Positions 63,864-64,000 of a stretch of 64,000 nt of DNA are shown here, one piece after another. The stretch is from Sphingobacterium oryzagri. Lineage in GTDB: Bacteria; Bacteroidota; Bacteroidia; Sphingobacteriales; Sphingobacteriaceae. The first letter of the stretch is position 1, and every line of letters starts with the position of its first letter. The stretch covers positions 2,852,001-2,916,000 of the forward strand of contig NZ_CP117880.1 of the NCBI RefSeq assembly GCF_028736175.1. The letters are read 5' to 3'. A program made the position numbers and the translations under genes. The notes under the pieces are model-generated. The model searched no databases and was not told the DNA's origin. It worked only from the letters and a program-made list of their open reading frames with translations.

Positions 63864-64000
63864 ATGTTTAGAAAGTTATTTCCACTGACATTAGGTGGTT
63901 TAGGTATTGGGACTACGGAATTTGTTATGATGGGTATTCTACCTAATATTGCTGAAACATTACAGATCAGCATCCCCAAAGCAGGCAACCTTATTTCCGG
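63864..64000 (+). CDS. MFS transporter, N-terminal part (runs off the window)
   Basis: The first 45 codons of a major facilitator transporter: MFRKLFPLTLGGLGIGTTEF, then VMMGILPNIAETLQISIPKAGNLIS. The GxGIGTTEFVxMGLLP motif is typical of the AraJ/YdhP/Cmx drug- and sugar-efflux group (DHA1). ATG 63864 follows a -7 box TAATTTTG at 63824-63831. The rest of the gene is outside. Confidence 0.85.
   Translation, partial: MFRKLFPLTLGGLGIGTTEFVMMGILPNIAETLQISIPKAGNLIS

Overview
The window looks like chromosomal DNA from a Sphingobacteriaceae-type Bacteroidota (Sphingobacterium, Olivibacter or Pedobacter-like). The evidence is two SusC/SusD pairs, two giant hybrid two-component regulators, many SPII lipoproteins, TonB-receptor/DUF4249 and fimbrillin genes, and repeated promoter elements of the Bacteroidota form TAnnTTTG. 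No rRNA, tRNA, CRISPR array, integrase or transposase was recognised.

Left part (1-9.5 kb): the 3' part of an aspartate kinase gene, a PG_1098-type SAM methyltransferase, a luciferase-like flavin oxidoreductase, lipoproteins, a TPP-riboswitch-controlled operon (PnuT-like thiamine transporter plus a flavin-dependent acyl-CoA-dehydrogenase-fold enzyme), an HxlR regulator divergent from a quinone reductase, and a TPR protein. At 9.7-14.7 kb lies a tandem duplication of a two-gene cassette: a 57-residue peptide followed by a fimbrillin-family lipoprotein, each copy with its own conserved promoter.

Centre (14.8-45.7 kb, all minus strand): two adjacent polysaccharide utilization loci. The first, reading leftwards, is HTCS, GH95 (broken by a frameshift), SusC, SusD, GH97. 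The second is HTCS, GH31 (PA14-containing, alpha-xylosidase-like), SusC, SusD, surface lipoprotein, GH2, GH43. Together they could strip fucose, galactose, xylose and arabinose side chains, as on xyloglucan-like oligosaccharides. No backbone-cutting endo-enzyme is present.

Right part (45.8-64 kb): a putative zinc regulon (ZIP transporter facing an operon of two lipoproteins and a Fur-family regulator, with a matching palindrome in both promoters), a nitroreductase/HxlR divergent pair, a DUF4394 lipoprotein, an AT-rich insertion with two small lipoprotein genes flanked by 163-bp direct repeats, a large MscS-type channel, a MarR-like/TonB receptor/DUF4249 cluster, a nucleotidyltransferase, two small membrane-protein genes broken at homopolymers, and the start of an MFS exporter. 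MITE/REP-like palindromic repeats sit at 12.2, 48.2 and 52.8 kb.

All family names are assigned by reading motifs; no database search was run.
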